A stretch of DNA of 64,000 nucleotides, taken from Companilactobacillus furfuricola. GTDB lineage: Bacteria > Bacillota > Bacilli > Lactobacillales > Lactobacillaceae. This document shows, in pieces, positions 1 to 10,295 of the stretch. Both the position numbers and the translations under genes were made by a program. The notes beneath the pieces were generated by a model. The model had not been told where the DNA came from. It saw nothing but the letters and a program-made list of their open reading frames with translations, and ran no database searches. Position 1 is the first letter of the stretch. Each line of letters opens with the position of its first letter. Location: positions 1-64,000 of the forward strand of contig NZ_RHNT01000008.1 of NCBI RefSeq assembly GCF_003946325.1. The letters are read 5' to 3'.

Positions 1-17
1 TTATTTTTCCTACTCAT
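1..17 (-). CDS. Possible start of a gene running off the left edge
   Basis: On the minus strand an ATG at 17 is preceded nine bases upstream by GGAG (28-31), and five codons (reading MSRKN) are open to the window edge. The hairpin CCGGAC/GTCCGG at 33-60 lies directly upstream in the same leader. Too little is visible to name a product; the start could be spurious. Confidence 0.25.
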
Positions 18-85
18 TGTTATCGTCTCCCGGACTGATTATTGTTTTTCATCTGTCCGGTTAAAAAAATTGTAGCAGCCGGCAG

Positions 86-231
86 CGTTCCAGTGGCTGT
101 ATCCCCGGGCCCCGGAGTCGGCATTGAACGTAGCAACCAAAATACTACCTCCATCCCCAACTACCAAACAAACTAACAAAACACAACAAAGGAAAACGCT
201 TCTGTCTGCCGTAGCTCTCTTACATCTATAC
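86..231 (+). repeat. Long intergenic repeat family, truncated copy A
   Basis: This stretch matches the right-hand part of the copies at 4710, 37354 and 40891. It has the GC-rich arm GTATCCCCGGGCCCC, the following GGAGTCGGCATTGAACG, the pyrimidine-rich tail, and the end motif TAGCTCTCTTACATC. The left 450 bases and the partner GC-rich arm are missing, so the long stem cannot form. Like copy C it lacks the 70-base insert of copies B and D. It stops one base from the mnmA terminator. A 64-codon minus-strand frame crosses it (39-233) but is not kept in copy B, so it is not called as a gene. Confidence 0.85.
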
Positions 232-262
232 AAAAAAAGACGACCTCAAACGAAGTCGTCCA
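232..262 (-). terminator. mnmA operon terminator
   Basis: Stem GACGAC/GTCGTC (239-244 with 255-260) followed on the minus strand by seven T. It closes the leftward nudF-to-mnmA operon and abuts repeat copy A. Confidence 0.85.
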
Positions 263-268
263 TAAAAT

Positions 269-1739
<1,471 letters not shown>

Positions 1740-1792
1740 AATAGAATCCCCTTAATTATTAATTTCTCAATAATTAGTTTGCTCATCTTTTA

Positions 1793-2941
1793 TTAATTAG
1801 TCAAGTCTTTGACGATTTCTGCCATCTTATAAGTGAATTTTTCAATTTCTTCCATTGTGTTATCTTTCCCAAAACTGATCCGAATCGAATCATTCAACTT
1901 GGGACTGTCTTTGCCAAACATTGCTGTTAAAACATGCGAAGGTTCCAGACTACCAGCAGTACATGCAGAACCACCAGAAATGGCAAAGCCTTCCAAATCT
2001 AAACGAGTCAATAAAACGCTCTTTTCGATCCCTGGCAAATATAAATTTAACACATGATTTAATCCGTGATCATCTGTTGGACCATTTACCTCAAATTTGA
2101 TGCCTTGATCTCTTAAAATAGCTTGAATTTTTTGTTTGAAAGAATAGTAGGTTTCTCGGCGACGTTTTTTCTCGCTATTATCTGCCAATTTGACAGCTTG
2201 TGCGAAACCAGCAATGGCAGGAATATTTTCTGTACCAGCACGGCGTTTAGTTTCTTGATCGCCACCCCTAATATATGAAGGAATGTGTTTATCAGCATTT
2301 TCATACAAAAAGCCGATGAATTTTGGTCCATTCAATTTATGGGCTGAAGTCGATAAAAAGTCGATATGTTCAGCTTGAACATCAATGTCTTCGGTTCCAA
2401 ATGCTTGGACAGCATCAGTATGAAAATATGCTTGATGATCTTGTAATAATTCACCGATCTCTTTAATTGGATTTAAAGCACCAACTTCATTGTTTCCATA
2501 CATGATCGAAACTAAGATCGTATCGTCTCTTAAAGCATCTTTGACCTGTTCAACTGAAATAACACCTTTTTCATCCGGTTTTAAATATGTGACCTCAAAG
2601 CCAAGCGTTTCCAAGTATTCCATTGGACGCAAAACAGCTTCGTGTTCAGTTTGATCGGTAATAATGTGTTTACCTAAGTTTTGACGTGACAAAGCTGTCG
2701 ACATAATAGCTGTGTTGTCACTTTCTGTACCGCCACTAGTAAAGACGATCTCAGAATCTTTTGCATTAATACTTTGTGCGATAATGTGCCTACTATCATC
2801 CAAAACTTGTCGAGCTTTACGGCCGTAATAATTGGTTGACGATGCATTACCAAAATTATTGATCATCTGGTCGTGCATCACTTCTATAACCGAGTCAGCC
2901 ATAGGCGTCGTGGCAGCATTATCTAAGTAGATGTATCCCAC
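1793..2941 (-). CDS. Cysteine desulfurase (IscS/NifS family), MnmA-linked
   Basis: A PLP enzyme that takes sulfur from cysteine and carries it as a persulfide. The PLP lysine lies in SAHKLNGP (K202) and the catalytic cysteine in SGGSACTAGS (C327), counted from the chosen start. GTG at 2941 is preferred because AAGGGG lies nine bases upstream; the in-frame TTG two codons earlier is too close to that site. Downstream DUF1831 and mnmA indicate that its sulfur goes to tRNA 2-thiouridine. A second paralogue at 33323-34468 is paired with thiI. Confidence 0.93.
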   Translation of the reverse strand: MGYIYLDNAATTPMADSVIEVMHDQMINNFGNASSTNYYGRKARQVLDDSRHIIAQSINAKDSEIVFTSGGTESDNTAIMSTALSRQNLGKHIITDQTEHEAVLRPMEYLETLGFEVTYLKPDEKGVISVEQVKDALRDDTILVSIMYGNNEVGALNPIKEIGELLQDHQAYFHTDAVQAFGTEDIDVQAEHIDFLSTSAHKLNGPKFIGFLYENADKHIPSYIRGGDQETKRRAGTENIPAIAGFAQAVKLADNSEKKRRRETYYSFKQKIQAILRDQGIKFEVNGPTDDHGLNHVLNLYLPGIEKSVLLTRLDLEGFAISGGSACTAGSLEPSHVLTAMFGKDSPKLNDSIRISFGKDNTMEEIEKFTYKMAEIVKDLTN

Positions 2942-2962
2942 TTTCAAAATCCCCTTCTCGAT

Positions 2963-3652
2963 CTATTCCTGATCTAAAAAATTCAATAGCATTTGTACAG
3001 ACTTTTGACCAGCCTGCACAACAAATTCGTCAAAATTAACGCTTGCATTTTCATCACCGACATCACTCATCGAACGGATAACAACAAATGGTGTTTTAAA
3101 TTGAGCACAAACTTGAGCTACAGCCGCACCTTCCATTTCAGAAGCCAGGGCATCAGGAAAAGCCTTTTTAATTGTAGCAATTTTCTGCTTGTCGTCAATA
3201 AATTGATCTCCAGAAACGATCAAACCTTTGTGATAATTCAAATGAGTCTTATCAGCTGCAATTTCAATTTGATTAATATAGAAAGGATCAGCTTCAAAAT
3301 AAAGTGGACTACCTGGCAATTGGCCCATTTTGTATCCTGATTCAGTCACATCAACATCGTGATAAGCTAGCTTCTCAGAAATCACGATATCGCCAATCTT
3401 TAAGCCTTCACCAATACCACCGGCAGAACCAGTATTAACGATAAAATCTGGTTGAAATTTTTCATTCAAAATAGTCGCAGTCATACCTGCTTGTACCTTA
3501 CCAATACCACTTTGGGCTAAAATAACTTGATGATCACCATAAGTCCCCTCAGTAAACTCAACATTAGCAACCGTCGTTGCTTTAAAAGCATCCATACTTT
3601 CTTTGAATAATTTGATTTCCTCTTCCATTGGTACGATTACGCCAATTCTCAT
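2963..3652 (-). CDS. mtnN: 5'-methylthioadenosine/S-adenosylhomocysteine nucleosidase
   Basis: Cleaves MTA and SAH to adenine plus the thioribose or ribose product, recycling methylation by-products. The 229-residue length is typical. The family catalytic residues fall at their usual positions: E12 in the MEEEI motif, E174 in SEMEGAAVAQV and D197 in SMSDVGDENA. GGAG precedes the ATG. It sits 21 bases upstream of the cysteine desulfurase in the same leftward operon. Confidence 0.95.
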   Translation of the reverse strand: MRIGVIVPMEEEIKLFKESMDAFKATTVANVEFTEGTYGDHQVILAQSGIGKVQAGMTATILNEKFQPDFIVNTGSAGGIGEGLKIGDIVISEKLAYHDVDVTESGYKMGQLPGSPLYFEADPFYINQIEIAADKTHLNYHKGLIVSGDQFIDDKQKIATIKKAFPDALASEMEGAAVAQVCAQFKTPFVVIRSMSDVGDENASVNFDEFVVQAGQKSVQMLLNFLDQE

Positions 3653-3667
3653 GTGTGATAGCTCCTT

Positions 3668-3961
3668 CTATATAAAAAATAAAATTAAAAATACAATTAT
3701 AATTAAGCCGAATACAGTAATAATCGCAATATTTAACCTTTTTTTCAATTTATTTGTCTTATTTTCAAAAGATAATTCTTTTTCTTCTTTAATTTGATCA
3801 GGATGTTCCTCTTGATACTGACGTTCAACCTCTAGTCGCTTCTGTTCAGCTTGACGACGTTGCAATTCTTCCTCAGTAATAACCGAACTACCAGCTTCTG
3901 GGTTTGGATCAGAAGCTTGTCCATTAGACTTATTGATCAAATGCTTTAACTTCGCAAACAT
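3668..3961 (-). CDS. Small C-terminally anchored membrane protein
   Basis: About 97 residues: a charged, Glu/Gln-rich region (residues 30-75) likely to be helical or coiled, then one hydrophobic segment at the C terminus ending LILFFI. The ATG at 3961 is chosen over a GTG three codons earlier because AAAGGTG lies six bases before it. The start lies one base after the nudF stop, so translation is probably coupled. No recognised function; the topology suggests a tail-anchored protein facing the cytoplasm. Confidence 0.7.
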   Translation of the reverse strand: MFAKLKHLINKSNGQASDPNPEAGSSVITEEELQRRQAEQKRLEVERQYQEEHPDQIKEEKELSFENKTNKLKKRLNIAIITVFGLIIIVFLILFFI

Positions 3962-3962
3962 A

Positions 3963-4535
3963 TTATTCACCTTTAGCTTGCAACAACTTCCAGTAAGTTA
4001 CCGCAAAAATTGATTTCCCATCGCAAATAGATCCATCTTCAACAAATTTCTCAGCTTCTTCTAAAGTCAATTTCTCAACATTCAAAAACTCATCATTGTC
4101 CAAAGGACGCTTAAATTCCACCGGCTTAAGATCATTAGCAGCAAAAATAGTAATCTTTTCATTAGAGTAGCCAGGACTAGAGAAAAAGGCCGTAACTTCC
4201 TTCAGATTATCAGCATCCGTAGAAAGCCCAAGTTCCTCATTCATCTCTCGCAAAGCAACCTCTTTCAAATCACTACCCTCATCAGGATCGATCTTCCCAG
4301 CAGGAATTTCCAAAGTCTCCTGCCCCAAAGGAGCTCGCCATTGACGCACAAAAATCATCTTATCATCAACAAAGGGAATAATTCCCACAGCACCATGGTG
4401 CTGAACAATCTCTCGAATGGCAGGTATACCGTTAGGTAAAACCACTTGTTCAACATCAACATTAAAAATCTTACCACCGAACATCCTACGAGAAGCAACA
4501 ACTTCCTCATAATACTTAGAATCTTCTTTACGCAT
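3963..4535 (-). CDS. nudF: Nudix hydrolase, ADP-ribose pyrophosphatase type
   Basis: Predicted to hydrolyse ADP-ribose to AMP and ribose-5-phosphate. A 190-residue protein with a Nudix box starting at IPAGKIDPDE and ending REMNEELG. The spacing between the first Glu and the RE pair is nine residues rather than the usual seven, a small insertion next to the metal-binding helix. QHHGAVGIIPF and VRQWRAP upstream are typical of the NudF subfamily. It is the first gene of the leftward operon and has a GAGG site before the ATG. Confidence 0.9.
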   Translation of the reverse strand: MRKEDSKYYEEVVASRRMFGGKIFNVDVEQVVLPNGIPAIREIVQHHGAVGIIPFVDDKMIFVRQWRAPLGQETLEIPAGKIDPDEGSDLKEVALREMNEELGLSTDADNLKEVTAFFSSPGYSNEKITIFAANDLKPVEFKRPLDNDEFLNVEKLTLEEAEKFVEDGSICDGKSIFAVTYWKLLQAKGE

Positions 4536-4575
4536 AACCCATACCTCACCATAAATTAATTAAATTGCACAAACT

Positions 4576-4584
4576 ATTGTAACA
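4576..4584 (-). promoter_or_regulatory. Extended -10 promoter of the nudF operon
   Basis: On the minus strand the sequence reads TGTTACAAT, a TGn-extended -10 hexamer (TACAAT), about 40 bases before the nudF ATG. No good -35 hexamer lies at the usual distance, as is common for extended -10 promoters. Confidence 0.5.
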
Positions 4585-4709
4585 TGTAGTACCAGTAGGC
4601 GCACGAATAGTCACACCAAACTCAATCAAAGATAACATTTCCATTTACAAAAAAATCAGAAACACAAAGTCAAAAAAAGAGAAAAATAGAAAAATCTTCA
4701 TAAATACAA

Positions 4710-5382
4710 CGCAAGAGTATGAGGAACGAGCACGCGAGCAAGAAGCGAAAGTAAGAGATAAAAAATATATATTTACACTTATCTATCCAAAAAATAAAGA
4801 AAAGCAATAACAGCAATGTAAGTCAGGAAACAAAATGAGCGGAGCAAAGTCCCGCGAACCGAGAAAAGAGTCAGTAATCTATGCAGAGTTTATATCCAAA
4901 CAAGAAAAGGAAGCTCCTACTCCCACCAGAATAGATAAATCCTGAGATAGACATGTGATAAATAGGACGCGCAAACAGAACCAATTCGTAGAAAAAAAAT
5001 CGGTAAATCTCAACACAGGGGGGATATTGTCTCTATCTAGACGGAGGGGCCCGGGGATACAGACCTCAGTGGTGAAATTTCACTTGGCGACAAAGGAGCT
5101 TAGTGAAAGGTGCAGTTTTGAAACAAGCGAGCGCCCTTTGCTCGATTGGTTCAAAATGTGCCCACCACGTTCCCGACCTTAATTGTTCGGTGGCGTAGCC
5201 ACCACCATAACCGGTTGCGCAAGTGCGTTAGCACTTACGTTCCTTTAACGTATCCCCGGGCCCCGGAGTCGGCTTGAACGCACCAACCAAACAACGACCT
5301 CCCCACCCCAACCACCAAACAAACCAACAGAACTCCATCAAAGAAAAACGCTCCAATGCTGCCATAGCTCTCTTACATCTTT
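4710..5382 (+). repeat. Long intergenic repeat family, full copy B
   Basis: About 670 bases without a credible gene, filling most of the nudF-csp gap. Landmarks from left to right: a purine-rich block with AGGAACGAGCACGCGAGCAAG; hairpin GCGG/CCGC (around 4839-4855); GC-rich arm 5046-5060 pairing with 5250-5264 (15 of 15); inside that stem, hairpin TTTCACT/AGTGAAA (5078-5084 with 5102-5108), hairpin CGAGC/GCTCG, and a 70-base insert with two perfect hairpins (GGTGGC/GCCACC, AAGTGC/GCACTT); then a pyrimidine-rich tail ending TAGCTCTCTTACATC. The hairpin at 5078 differs from copies C and D by compensatory changes. Confidence 0.9.
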
Positions 5383-5402
5383 ACTCTCACATCTTCAATA
5401 GC

Positions 5403-5432
5403 AAAAAAAAGAAAGCACTAATCAGCGCTTTC
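5403..5432 (-). terminator. csp terminator
   Basis: Stem GAAAGCACT/AGCGCTTTC (one mismatch) and a run of eight T on the minus strand. It overlaps the last codons of csp and lies about 20 bases from the right end of repeat copy B. Confidence 0.8.
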
Positions 5433-5633
5433 TTCATCAACAATACTAATATTAACAGCCTGAGGTCCCTTATATCCAGGCGCGATCTCAAATTGAACCG
5501 TCAACCCAGCCTCGATATAAAAATCTTCCCGGTTCAACACCGAATCAGCAAAAAAGAAAATATCATTTTCACCATCGTTGATAAACCCAAAACCTCGCTG
5601 CTTATTAAATCTTACAACTTTACCTTCAAACAT
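5418..5633 (-). CDS. Cold-shock domain protein
   Basis: A 71-residue single cold-shock (OB-fold) domain, a nucleic-acid chaperone. RNP1 reads RGFGFI instead of the common KGFGFI. RNP2 is unusual: IFFFADSV in place of VFVHFS, so the conserved His is lost. It starts nine bases after the ileS stop and probably shares its transcript. The divergent RNP2 suggests altered RNA binding compared with CspA/CspB. Confidence 0.9.
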   Translation of the reverse strand: MFEGKVVRFNKQRGFGFINDGENDIFFFADSVLNREDFYIEAGLTVQFEIAPGYKGPQAVNISIVDEESAD

Positions 5634-5642
5634 CTGATCAAC

Positions 5643-8420
5643 CTAGTTTTCAAAGCCTTCGCTTATAGTTTGTGGATATTCTTCAGCAACTATCTTAGCA
5701 CATCTAGCACAAAATTCAGGGAAGTTTGGATCTGAACCGACATCCGTCTTAGTCATCCGACATCTAGAACAAACCTTTCCGTCTGCTTTTTCAACTAGCA
5801 CAGCACTATCTTCGTATTCATCAGCACCCTCAGGAGCAGAATCAACAACTTCAAATTGCGAAACGATCAACAATTGACCAACATTGTCACCCAACTTACT
5901 CAAGGTTTCCTTCAACTCAGCAGAAGGACAAATTGTGACCTTAGCTTCCAGTGACTTACCAATAAGCTTGTTATCACGAGCAACTTCAAGTGACTTCAAG
6001 ACATTATCTCTAAAGTCCATGAACTTAGTCCATGTTTCCTTAATATCAGCAAAGTCTGCTTGGTCAGCAGGTTTTGGCATGTCTGCTAATTGCACGAATT
6101 CTTCCGGTTCCTTCAAGTATTCCCATACTTGTTCCATTGTATGTGGCAAGATAGGAGTCAATAATTTAGTAAGTGCCACTGCACTGTCATAAATTACTGT
6201 TTGCATTGCTCGTCTTGAATGAGAATCTTCAGCATCGATATAAACAACATCTTTAGCAAAATCAAGATAGAATGTTGAAAGGTCATTCGTCAAGAACTTC
6301 AAAACTTGTTTGTTAACTGAAGCAAAATCATAATGATCATAATCACTAAGAACATTTTCGATCAAGCTGTTCAACCTCATGACGATGTATTTGTCTTCTG
6401 GACGTAAGTCATTATAGGCAACACGATTTTCTTTTGGATCAAAATCAGTCGTATTAGCCAACATAAATCTAATCGTGTTACGGATCTTACGATAAGATTC
6501 TGAAGTTTGCTTGAATGAGTCAACTGATACTGAAACATCAGAACTGGCATCCACTGATGCGACCCATAGACGAATGATCTCAGCACCAAATTGTCTTTCG
6601 ATATCACTAGGTGCAATAACGTTACCAAGTGACTTACTCATTTTGACACCATTTTTATCAAGCGTAAATCCTTGTGATAGAACAGCCTTGTATGGAGCTA
6701 CGCCAAAGGCAGCTACGGAAGTGATCAATAGTGAATTGAACCAGCCACGATATTGGTCAGAACCTTCAAGAACTAAGTCAGCTGGGAAAGTTAAATTATC
6801 TCTTAATTTAGCTACACCAGCGTGGGCTGTACCAGAGTCAAACCAAACATCCATAATATCGGTTTCTTTAGTAAATTCTCCATTTGGACTATTAGGATTT
6901 GTATATCCTTCTGGTAGTAAGTCCTTTGCTTCACGTTTGAACCAAATATCTGAACCGTATTGACCGAATAGATCAGCGACGTGGTCAATGATCTCTTTAG
7001 TCATAATAGGCTCACCATTTTCAGCATAGAAAATTGGTAATGGAACACCCCAAGCACGCTGTCTTGAGATGACCCAATCCCCACGATCACGGATCATATT
7101 GTAGAGACGTTTTTTACCCCAATCAGGAATGAAACTAACTTTTTCTAATTCATCAAGTAATTGTTGTCTGAATTTGTCGATCGAAGCAAACCATTGTGGT
7201 GTAGCACGGAAAATAACTGGTTTCTTAGTCCGCCAATCATGTGGATAACTATGCGTAAAGAATTCAAGTTTCAGCAATGAACCATTTTCTTCCATTCGCT
7301 TAGTGATCATCTTATTAGCATCATCATAAAAGACACCCTTATATTCAGGGATTTCATCAGTAAAACAACCGTGAGCATCAATTGGTGAAAATACAGGTAA
7401 TTTGTATTTCATACCTGCAACAAAGTCATCAGCACCAAATCCAGGAGCAGTATGAACTAATCCAGTACCATCGTCTAATGTAACGTGGTTACCTAAGATC
7501 AAAAGTGATTCTTGATCATAGAGTGGGTGTGTAGCTGTTAATCCTTCAAGATCTGTTCCTTTGAATTCCTTGAGGATCTTAACATCATTCCAACCGAGCT
7601 CTTCTTTCAAAAAGCTGATTCGATCTTCCGCCACAACATACTTCTTGCCATCAGCATCAATTTGCACGTAATCAAATTTAGGATTTACACAAATGGCCTC
7701 ATTTGATGGAATTGTCCAAGGAGTAGTAGTCCAAATAATGAACGACGTATCATTATCCAAAAGGTCTTTTCCATCGCGGACTTTAAAGGCAACAAAGATC
7801 GATGGCGACTTGATATCATGATATTCGATTTCTGCTTCAGCTAGAGTAGATTCAGAAGATGGTGACCAGTAAACTGGTTTCTTACCACGATAAATGTATC
7901 CTTTATCAACCATTTCACCAAAGACTTTAACTTCTTCTTTTTCAAACTCTGGTTGATAAGTAATATATGGGTGATCCCAGTCAGCTGAAACCCCTAGGCG
8001 CTTAAAGCCGGCCATTTGCTTCTTGATTTCATTTTCAGCAAATTCTTGGCACATTTTCCGGTATTCTTCCATACCGATCTCTTTACGCTTAACGCCCTTT
8101 TTAGCTAATTGTTGTTCGATCGGCAATCCATGAGTATCCCATCCAGGAACGTATGGTGAACGATAACCGTCCATTGACTTATAGCGAACGATGATATCTT
8201 TTGAGATTTTGTTCAAGGCGTGTCCCATGTGAATATCACCGTTGGCAAATGGAGGTCCATCCAATAATTCAAATTTTGGTTTGCCCTCGTTTAACTTTTG
8301 TCTCTTTTCATAAATCTTGTTTTCTTCCCAAGCTTTTTCCCACTCGGCTTCTTTGTTAGGAAGATTACCACGCATTGGGAATTTAGTTTTACCTAAGTTT
8401 AAGGTATCTTTTACTCGCAT
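5643..8420 (-). CDS. ileS: Isoleucyl-tRNA synthetase
   Basis: Charges tRNA-Ile. A 925-residue class I synthetase with the HIGH-type motif HMGH (64-67), KMSKS at 593-597, a CP1 editing domain between them, and a C-terminal zinc site (CSRC and CARC). ATG at 8420 is chosen because GGAG lies eight bases upstream; the earlier in-frame GTG lies inside that site. It follows divIVA as usual in lactobacilli and is controlled by the T-box leader upstream. Confidence 0.98.
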   Translation of the reverse strand: MRVKDTLNLGKTKFPMRGNLPNKEAEWEKAWEENKIYEKRQKLNEGKPKFELLDGPPFANGDIHMGHALNKISKDIIVRYKSMDGYRSPYVPGWDTHGLPIEQQLAKKGVKRKEIGMEEYRKMCQEFAENEIKKQMAGFKRLGVSADWDHPYITYQPEFEKEEVKVFGEMVDKGYIYRGKKPVYWSPSSESTLAEAEIEYHDIKSPSIFVAFKVRDGKDLLDNDTSFIIWTTTPWTIPSNEAICVNPKFDYVQIDADGKKYVVAEDRISFLKEELGWNDVKILKEFKGTDLEGLTATHPLYDQESLLILGNHVTLDDGTGLVHTAPGFGADDFVAGMKYKLPVFSPIDAHGCFTDEIPEYKGVFYDDANKMITKRMEENGSLLKLEFFTHSYPHDWRTKKPVIFRATPQWFASIDKFRQQLLDELEKVSFIPDWGKKRLYNMIRDRGDWVISRQRAWGVPLPIFYAENGEPIMTKEIIDHVADLFGQYGSDIWFKREAKDLLPEGYTNPNSPNGEFTKETDIMDVWFDSGTAHAGVAKLRDNLTFPADLVLEGSDQYRGWFNSLLITSVAAFGVAPYKAVLSQGFTLDKNGVKMSKSLGNVIAPSDIERQFGAEIIRLWVASVDASSDVSVSVDSFKQTSESYRKIRNTIRFMLANTTDFDPKENRVAYNDLRPEDKYIVMRLNSLIENVLSDYDHYDFASVNKQVLKFLTNDLSTFYLDFAKDVVYIDAEDSHSRRAMQTVIYDSAVALTKLLTPILPHTMEQVWEYLKEPEEFVQLADMPKPADQADFADIKETWTKFMDFRDNVLKSLEVARDNKLIGKSLEAKVTICPSAELKETLSKLGDNVGQLLIVSQFEVVDSAPEGADEYEDSAVLVEKADGKVCSRCRMTKTDVGSDPNFPEFCARCAKIVAEEYPQTISEGFEN

Positions 8421-8510
8421 GTTGTCCACTCCTTATGTTATTGCAATGAAATTAGAGAGTGCAAGGAGATGATCAGTTGTTGATGATTAACGAACTATCG
8501 CACAAGAGTA

Positions 8511-8546
8511 CTAAAACGCAGTGCTCGCTGATAATTTGTTAGCCAT
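8511..8546 (-). CDS. Possible leader peptide upstream of ileS
   Basis: Eleven codons (MANKLSASTAF) with GGAG ten bases upstream, between the T-box terminator and ileS. The frame lies inside a possible long-range pairing AGGAGAT (8464-8470) with ATCTCCT (8555-8561). It may be chance; no homologue can be judged from one copy. Confidence 0.2.
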   Translation of the reverse strand: MANKLSASTAF

Positions 8547-8569
8547 TAACCACTATCTCCTGGAACTCT

Positions 8570-8735
8570 TCAAAATAAAAAAGAACCCATCCAAATTAGG
8601 ACGAATTCTTCGCTGTACCACCTATTATTGGTATAAAACATATCTAATTGTCGAAAAGTTGATATACGATAGTCTACTTAATTTACTAGTCTCACACCAA
8701 CACTAGCTCGCTGAAAATATTATTCGACCCGCACT
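8570..8735 (-). promoter_or_regulatory. T-box riboswitch controlling ileS
   Basis: On the minus strand the T-box core AGGTGGTACAGCG (8611-8623) is followed by a 10-bp terminator stem (GAATTCGTCC with GGATGGGTTC) and a T-run. Upstream, a Stem I region is bounded by GTCGAA/TTCGAC. Two ATC (Ile) triplets on its 3' side (plus-strand 8661-8663 and 8668-8670) are specifier candidates. Uncharged tRNA-Ile should stabilise the antiterminator and switch on ileS and csp. Confidence 0.92.
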
Positions 8736-8743
8736 TGTCTTTT

Positions 8744-9478
8744 CTATTGATTATTATTGCCGTTATCAGAATCAAAATTAAACGTTGGACCATTTTGGTC
8801 ATTGTTGATCGTGTATGAATCTGATGTCCTATTATCAGGAATGTTTTTATTATAATCCACTTGATTAGAATTTGAAACACCTTCGCCAGAATTTTGGTCA
8901 GTTGAATCAGCTTGCATTTGATCGACCGCTGGCTGATCATCATCTGTAACCCCGATCCGTGATTTAAGATCATCAGTTGGTGTTTGCTCAAGCATCTTAT
9001 TCCACTCCGGACTTTCAACATAGTCCAACTGTTGTTGCAACATCCGTTGTAAAGTCGCACGAAATGCACTAGTTCGGCTCTTCAAATCATCCGTCTGAAT
9101 CGTCACTTGACGTGCTTTATCAGAGGCGTCTTCCAAGATCTGGTTAGATTTATTTGTCGATTGATCTAAAAGATCACGTGCTTTATTTTGAGCTTCCTCA
9201 GAGATCACCTGAGCTTCTTTTTCGGCATTAGCTTTGACCTTGTCAGCAGCATCTTGGGCAACCAAGATAGACTGATTCAAAGCATCCTTCATATCGGTAA
9301 AATATTTCAACTGCGACTGAGTTTGCTTTAATTCTTTTTGAAGCTGTGCATTTTGTTGCAGTGCAATATCGTAATCGTTAACTACCTGATCTAAAAAATT
9401 GTCGACTTGCTCACGGTCATAGCCACGAAACTTTCGATCAAATTCCTTATTATGTATTTCGATAGGCGACAATACCAT
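8744..9478 (-). CDS. divIVA: Cell-division initiation protein DivIVA
   Basis: A 244-residue protein that senses negative membrane curvature and marks poles and septa. The N-terminal lipid-binding region includes FDRKFRGYDREQVDNFL. A long coiled coil rich in Gln, Lys and Ala follows to about residue 165. The C-terminal 70 residues are Asn/Asp/Gln-rich and look disordered. AGGGGTG precedes the ATG. It is the last gene of the dcw cluster; no clear terminator separates it from the ileS T-box. Confidence 0.96.
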   Translation of the reverse strand: MVLSPIEIHNKEFDRKFRGYDREQVDNFLDQVVNDYDIALQQNAQLQKELKQTQSQLKYFTDMKDALNQSILVAQDAADKVKANAEKEAQVISEEAQNKARDLLDQSTNKSNQILEDASDKARQVTIQTDDLKSRTSAFRATLQRMLQQQLDYVESPEWNKMLEQTPTDDLKSRIGVTDDDQPAVDQMQADSTDQNSGEGVSNSNQVDYNKNIPDNRTSDSYTINNDQNGPTFNFDSDNGNNNQ

Positions 9479-9494
9479 CTAACCACACCCCTGA

Positions 9495-10295
9495 TCACTT
9501 TCTAATAATATTTACAAATAAAATATACTTATTGTTGTGGGACTTACCCATGAGATTATTCACTTTGATCCGGCCATATCCTCTAACGCTGACCGTATCA
9601 TAAATTGTTACGAAAGAACTTGCATTACGATTAACTACCCAATTTAGCTGCACCCGACCGTGTTCCACTAATGACTTCGCAACAGTCCGAGAAACATCAT
9701 AAACCTCGGCAATAATTGTATCTAGCCTTAATGACTGGACGTTGATCGTTTCATCCTCTGATTCATCGATCGGCATCAATAGATCAGTTTGTAAATTCTT
9801 CTTGATCATGTGGATTTTGAATGAACCAATTTTATCGACTTGTTCCTCAATATACTTACCAATGTTATCAAACACAAAAAACTGCCATCTTTTACCATCC
9901 GTTATAATGTCCCCAAAATGATCACGATCGATCCCTGACCCCGTTAAAGATCCTAATATTTGACCGTGATGCAAGTTGGCAAACTTCTCAGGATAACGGA
10001 TCTCATAAAGGACGATCTTAAAATCAGATTGTTTAGGTACAAAATAATCAGGAGCAATAATGCCCCTGACTCTTTCTGCCCCTTCATATCCACCAAAATA
10101 GTGAACAAAGAGATCATCGTACTTGTTCACTAGATTATCTAGGATCGCGCGTTCACGCAAATTCAAAAAATCTGTCAGTTGGGGTATATACATTGATTGT
10201 GTTCGAAGTAATAAATCACCGATCTTGTCGATAAATGGTTTTTCCTCAGGGCGAAAAAATCCACCGCTCGTATCTACCTTTTCTTTATTGCTCAT
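9495..10295 (-). CDS. ylmH: RNA-binding S4-domain protein YlmH
   Basis: A 266-residue protein of the YlmH family, encoded between ylmG and divIVA in many Firmicutes. The C-terminal S4 RNA-binding domain begins around SLRLDTIIAEVYDVSR and covers the last 80 residues. YlmH homologues have been linked to ribosome rescue, peeling nascent peptidyl-tRNA from split large subunits. The start ATG directly abuts the ylmG stop (TAGATG) with no strong ribosome-binding site, suggesting translational coupling. Confidence 0.92.
   Translation of the reverse strand: MSNKEKVDTSGGFFRPEEKPFIDKIGDLLLRTQSMYIPQLTDFLNLRERAILDNLVNKYDDLFVHYFGGYEGAERVRGIIAPDYFVPKQSDFKIVLYEIRYPEKFANLHHGQILGSLTGSGIDRDHFGDIITDGKRWQFFVFDNIGKYIEEQVDKIGSFKIHMIKKNLQTDLLMPIDESEDETINVQSLRLDTIIAEVYDVSRTVAKSLVEHGRVQLNWVVNRNASSFVTIYDTVSVRGYGRIKVNNLMGKSHNNKYILFVNIIRK

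Noticed and set aside
33-60. CCGGAC/GTCCGG hairpin as a terminator
   Set aside because: The A/T run is on the wrong side for either strand; it may be a leader hairpin of a gene beyond the left edge.
39-233. A 64-codon minus-strand frame across repeat copy A, with a related frame at 41415-41609
   Set aside because: Copy B has a one-base deletion in the shared part, and the frame ends differ. The apparent protein similarity comes from the shared DNA, not from coding selection.
4955-5182. A 75-codon plus-strand frame inside repeat copy B
   Set aside because: It runs through the GC-rich arm and the covarying hairpin, has no convincing start site, and is not kept in copies C or D.
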